Shown here: piece after piece, positions 5,983-8,593 of the stretch
Layout of the letters: each line of letters opens with the position of its first letter
Position numbering within the stretch: position 1 is the first letter of the stretch
Assembly: GCA_946481035.1 (NCBI GenBank)
Contig: CAMLNK010000124.1
Location: forward strand, 1-8,593
Source of the DNA: an uncultured Dyadobacter sp.
Lineage (GTDB): Bacteria; Bacteroidota; Bacteroidia; Cytophagales; Spirosomataceae
Direction of reading: 5' to 3'
Length of the DNA stretch: 8,593 bases
Translations under genes and position numbers: made by a program
Notes under the pieces: generated by a model
The model's database searches: none
The model's input: only the letters and a program-made list of their open reading frames with translations
What the model was told of the DNA's origin: nothing

Positions 5983-7311
5983 ATGAAGAAGTATTACCTG
6001 CTCGTCGCCCTGATCCTCACTACCGCGTTTTCCTCTTTTGCCCAACCCGGCAGATCCACTACCTTCCCCGACGGCACCCAAATACCCGCCTGGTTTTCAG
6101 ACACATCCAAAATCAACCTAAAAAACCTGGGTAGGCAGTTCGTGATTACGGAACATGGTGTAGCGGCCGACAGCAACATCGTGCAAACCTCGCGCATTCA
6201 GCGTGTAATCGACCAGGCGAGTGCGCAGGGCGGAGGCGTGGTCGTGATCCCGAAAGGTACTTTCCTCAGCGGGGCCTTATTTTTCAAACCCAAAACACAC
6301 TTGCATGTCGCCGACGGCGCAGTGCTGAAAGGCTCCGACAAAATCGCGGATTACCCGATGATGCCGTCGCGGATGGAAGGCCAAAACCTGGATTATTTTC
6401 CGGCGTTGGTGAATGCGTATGGCGTGAATGGTTTCACGATTTCGGGCAAAGGGAAGATCGACGGTAACGGGCTGAATTACTGGAAGGCGTTCTGGCAGCG
6501 TCGCAAGGAAAACCCCAACTGCACCAACCTGGAAGTGTCGCGCCCGCGGCTGGTTTTTATCTGGAAAAGCAACGATGTGCAGGTTCAGGACGTGACGCTT
6601 CAAAATTCGGGCTTCTGGACGAGCCATTATTACCAATGCAACAATATTAAAATCCTGAATGTCAGGATCACCGCACCGCATGAACCTGTGAAGGCGCCTA
6701 GCACGGATGCGATCGACCTGGATGTGTGCAACAATGTGCTCGTGAAGGGCTGCTACCTCGCTGTGAACGACGACGCCATTGCATTGAAAGGCGGAAAGGG
6801 GCCGTATGCCGACAAAGACCCGGGCAATGGTGCCAACACGAATATCATTATCGAAGACACCAATTTCGGGTTCTGCCACGCGGCGCTTACGTGCGGGAGC
6901 GAGGCCATTCACAACAAAAATGTGGTCATGCGCAACTGCCATATCGAAAATGCGATGCGCGTACTCTGGCTGAAAATGCGCCCCGATACCCCTCAGAAAT
7001 ACGAATTCGTAAGCGTCGAAAACGTGGATGGTTATGCGTACAGCCTCATTTACGTGAAGCCGTGGAAGCAATTCTTTGATTTGAAAGGCCGAAAGGACGT
7101 TCCGCTTTCCTACTCCGAGCACATCAGCCTGAAAAACATTAAACTGAAATGCGAGGTTTTCTTCGATGTGAGCCCGGGTGAATATGACAAACTATCGAAT
7201 TTCAATTTCGAAAACCTGGACATTACGGCAAAAAACGCGGCGTACGACAAATCTGTGGTAAAGGACTTCGCCCTTACCAATGTGAAAGTGAATGATAAGA
7301 TCGTCCGCTGA
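5983..7311 (+). CDS. Secreted glycoside hydrolase family 28 (polygalacturonase-like) protein
   Basis: The protein has 442 residues from the ATG at 5983. That start gives a clear signal peptide (MKKYYLLVALILTTAFSSFA, cleavage near the following Gln); an in-frame ATG at 5911 would put 24 residues before it and is rejected. The chain begins the right-handed beta-helix with a GVxAD-like entry (HGVAADSNIVQTSRIQRVIDQA) and GGGVVVIPKGTFLSGALFFK, as in GH28 enzymes. Active-site motifs: STDAIDL (D242; family NTDG), NDD (D263, D264; family QDD), a His in FCHAALTCGSE (H299; family GHG) and LKMR (K331, R333; family RIK). The three acidic residues and the His are kept, so hydrolysis of galacturonan or rhamnogalacturonan is likely, with export to the periplasm or outside. 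The motif changes suggest a subgroup rather than a classic endo-polygalacturonase. It converges on the SemiSWEET gene with 3 bases between stops. Confidence 0.9.
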   Translation: MKKYYLLVALILTTAFSSFAQPGRSTTFPDGTQIPAWFSDTSKINLKNLGRQFVITEHGVAADSNIVQTSRIQRVIDQASAQGGGVVVIPKGTFLSGALFFKPKTHLHVADGAVLKGSDKIADYPMMPSRMEGQNLDYFPALVNAYGVNGFTISGKGKIDGNGLNYWKAFWQRRKENPNCTNLEVSRPRLVFIWKSNDVQVQDVTLQNSGFWTSHYYQCNNIKILNVRITAPHEPVKAPSTDAIDLDVCNNVLVKGCYLAVNDDAIALKGGKGPYADKDPGNGANTNIIIEDTNFGFCHAALTCGSEAIHNKNVVMRNCHIENAMRVLWLKMRPDTPQKYEFVSVENVDGYAYSLIYVKPWKQFFDLKGRKDVPLSYSEHISLKNIKLKCEVFFDVSPGEYDKLSNFNFENLDITAKNAAYDKSVVKDFALTNVKVNDKIVR

Positions 7312-7314
7312 TGT

Positions 7315-7587
7315 TCATTTTCCGGAGTCACCCTTTTTACGGAACACAAAATAGCATATCAGCAAGCCACTGTTGAGCAATACCGAAAAACCGTTTGAAA
7401 CAATAATAGGCAATTCGTCTTTCAGGAAACCATAATAGGTCCACAGCCCGACGCCGGAGATCAGGACAAGCAACATCAGAGGCGAGAGGTTCCCGACATC
7501 CCTTTCCCGGAGTACTTTGATAAATTGCGGAAGCATGGATGCCGAAGTGAGTACGCCGGCGATGATCCCAATCACTGTTTGAGACAT
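7315..7587 (-). CDS. SemiSWEET sugar transporter (MtN3/PQ-loop family)
   Basis: The protein has 90 residues, which is the SemiSWEET length, with three membrane helices. Residues 4-22 carry the PQ-loop mark SMLPQF (P20, Q21) at the end of helix 1. Residues 36-55 hold LMLLVLISGVGLWTYYGF, with W49 and YYGF, and helix 3 has SNGFSVLLNSGLL, with N65 and N72; a conserved Trp and Asn line the substrate pocket in characterised members. Members work as homodimers that move sugars such as sucrose or glucose down their gradient across the inner membrane. The ATG at 7587 is right: a longer frame reads back into the response regulator gene. It lies 35 bases after the response regulator on the same strand and is probably in that operon. 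Its 3' end almost touches the GH28 gene, with no room for a terminator between. Confidence 0.88.
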   Translation of the reverse strand: MSQTVIGIIAGVLTSASMLPQFIKVLRERDVGNLSPLMLLVLISGVGLWTYYGFLKDELPIIVSNGFSVLLNSGLLICYFVFRKKGDSGK

Positions 7588-7622
7588 ATTGAAATGGTTT
7601 CGTGGATTGATGAAATGGCCGG

Positions 7623-8024
7623 TCAGCCGCCCAGATACCGGCAGGCGAGCTGATAAAGCTCGGTAACGAAAGCATCGTAGGCGATGAAAATGTCGGGCTT
7701 GGCGATAAAATCCTTCGCGCCTGCACGAATGCACTTCTCGCGCGTGCTCACGACGGACGAGGTGGAGGTTGCGAACACGGCAATGTCCGGATAGCTGATT
7801 TTAAGCTCGTCGATAATGTCGTAACCGTTTTTACCAGGCATATTCAGATCGGAAAGGACAAGTTCCGGGAGCTTTGCCGGCGCGCTGTGCAACCAGTCCG
7901 TAAGCTGATCGCCGTTACCGAACTCCCCGAGGATTTCAAATTCGGAAGAAGCCCTGAATGCCTCCGACATAAAGAAGCGCTCGTCTTCATCATTTTCAAC
8001 AATGGCAAGTCTGAATGTTCTCAT
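7623..8024 (-). CDS. Single-domain response regulator (receiver only)
   Basis: The protein has 133 residues that form one receiver domain with no output domain. Seen: the acidic pocket ENDED (E10-D14), the phosphoacceptor D59 in LSDLNMPGKNG, a switch Thr in FATSTSS (T86), and K109 in IAKP. The layout resembles the Rcp1/CheY-like stand-alone receivers that partner phytochrome-type kinases, so it should take phosphate from the kinase encoded 11 bases upstream and act through protein contacts. A tail of about 20 residues (YDAFVTELYQLACRYLGG) covers the last helix. The ATG at 8024 is preferred because no earlier start lies in the short gap. The G-rich leader (revcomp CCCCCCGCAC) is unlike the A-rich leaders elsewhere in the window and offers no Shine-Dalgarno. 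Confidence 0.9.
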   Translation of the reverse strand: MRTFRLAIVENDEDERFFMSEAFRASSEFEILGEFGNGDQLTDWLHSAPAKLPELVLSDLNMPGKNGYDIIDELKISYPDIAVFATSTSSVVSTREKCIRAGAKDFIAKPDIFIAYDAFVTELYQLACRYLGG

Positions 8025-8035
8025 GTGCGGGGGGT

Positions 8036-8593
8036 TTAGATCTTGGGTAACATAATATGAAAACTCGCGCCCTTTCCCTGGGCCGATTCCGCCCAGATCG
8101 TACCACGGTGCCGCTCGACGACCTTCTTACAAACCGCCAGGCCAACGCCGTTTCCGGGATATTGAGTCGCAAAATGCAGCCGCCTGAAAATCTCGAATAT
8201 TTTTTCCAGGTTCTGGGGTGAAATGCCAATGCCGTTGTCTTCGACCACAAACCGTACGCTGCCGTTCTCCATCCAGGATTTCACCACCACTTCCGGCGTG
8301 CTGCCGTTTGTAAATTTCAGCGCATTGGCCAGCAGGTTCTGAAAAAGCTGCACAAGCTGTACGCGGTCGCCATAAATAAACGGCACCTCGCTGTCAATAC
8401 GGATGTTCGCCCCCGACTGCTCGATGGCGTCGTCCAGGTTCTGGATCGCTTCACCGATCACCTCCTCCACTTTCAGCTTCTGACGTTGCAGCCCTATCTT
8501 GCTGATTTGCGAATAATGCAACAGGTTATCGATGAGGTCGTGCATGCGCTGGGCCGCCAGGATGCCTTTTCCGATACCCGGCTTCAAAAGGTT
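8036..8593 (-). CDS. Sensor histidine kinase, C-terminal part (phytochrome-type HisKA/HATPase_c), cut by the window end
   Basis: The frame is open to the last base, so about 185 C-terminal residues are seen and the sensor region is missing. The visible part begins in the second helix of the dimerisation domain (AAQRMHDLIDNLLHYSQISK); the phosphorylated His lies just outside the window. The ATPase domain follows with its N box (NLLANALKF), G1 box (VEDNGIGI), F box (IFEIFRRLH) and G2 box (GNGVGLAVCKK), then the closing strand of HATPase_c. FRRLH and YPGNGVGLAVCKKVVERHRG are close to kinases of cyanobacterial and bacterial phytochrome style and PAS-containing kinases of Bacteroidetes. It is a likely partner of the receiver encoded 11 bases downstream. 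What it senses cannot be told here. The TTG at 8587 is an internal Leu codon, not a start. Confidence 0.92.
   Translation of the reverse strand, partial: NLLKPGIGKGILAAQRMHDLIDNLLHYSQISKIGLQRQKLKVEEVIGEAIQNLDDAIEQSGANIRIDSEVPFIYGDRVQLVQLFQNLLANALKFTNGSTPEVVVKSWMENGSVRFVVEDNGIGISPQNLEKIFEIFRRLHFATQYPGNGVGLAVCKKVVERHRGTIWAESAQGKGASFHIMLPKI

Noticed and set aside
6277..7122. A 281-codon open frame on the minus strand opposite the GH28 gene
   Set aside because: It mirrors the codons of a clear GH28 gene, has no recognisable domain, no signal or membrane segment, and no promoter-like element.
7588..7734. N-terminal extension of the SemiSWEET frame to 7734
   Set aside because: The added residues overlap the receiver gene out of frame and are Arg-rich and unlike any SemiSWEET; the ATG at 7587 gives the exact family length.

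Overview
The window looks like chromosomal DNA from a Bacteroidetes bacterium, most likely a Cytophagales relative of Dyadobacter or Spirosoma. The reasons are genes without Shine-Dalgarno sequences but with A-rich leaders, a promoter of the TTG / TAnnTTTG type, and a gene mix of plant cell wall hydrolases, a phytochrome-type sensor kinase with a stand-alone receiver, and a DUF4153-like membrane protein. The genus is an inference from gene style only.

Left part (1-2633): the 3' part of a family 43 glycoside hydrolase with a C-terminal beta-sandwich ends at a strong hairpin that can stop transcription from both sides. A possible 42-residue single-pass membrane protein on the minus strand converges on the same hairpin. 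It is divergent from a polytopic DUF4153-like membrane protein, which has a good Bacteroidetes promoter and its own terminator. The stretch between these two divergent genes holds a palindrome flanked by direct repeats.

Middle part (2748-5907): a GC-rich short-chain dehydrogenase is followed by an AT-rich segment. That segment carries a near-perfect palindrome with a T-tract, a HicB-like/HicA-like toxin-antitoxin pair in antitoxin-first order, and a convergent ArnT-like membrane glycosyltransferase. The last 68 bases of the glycosyltransferase gene overlap the toxin gene. The base composition and the makeshift C-terminus suggest an inserted or rearranged segment.

Right part (5983-8593): a secreted GH28 pectinase-like enzyme reads rightward and converges, with only 3 bases between stop codons, on a leftward cluster. 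That cluster is a histidine kinase (cut by the window end), a single-domain response regulator and a SemiSWEET sugar transporter. GH43, GH28 and SemiSWEET together point to use of pectin or hemicellulose sugars, but no SusC/SusD pair is visible. I found no RNA gene, insertion sequence or CRISPR array. The observations most worth following are the kinase-receiver-SemiSWEET cluster, the divergent GH28 motifs, and the atypical HicAB pair with its overlapping neighbour.
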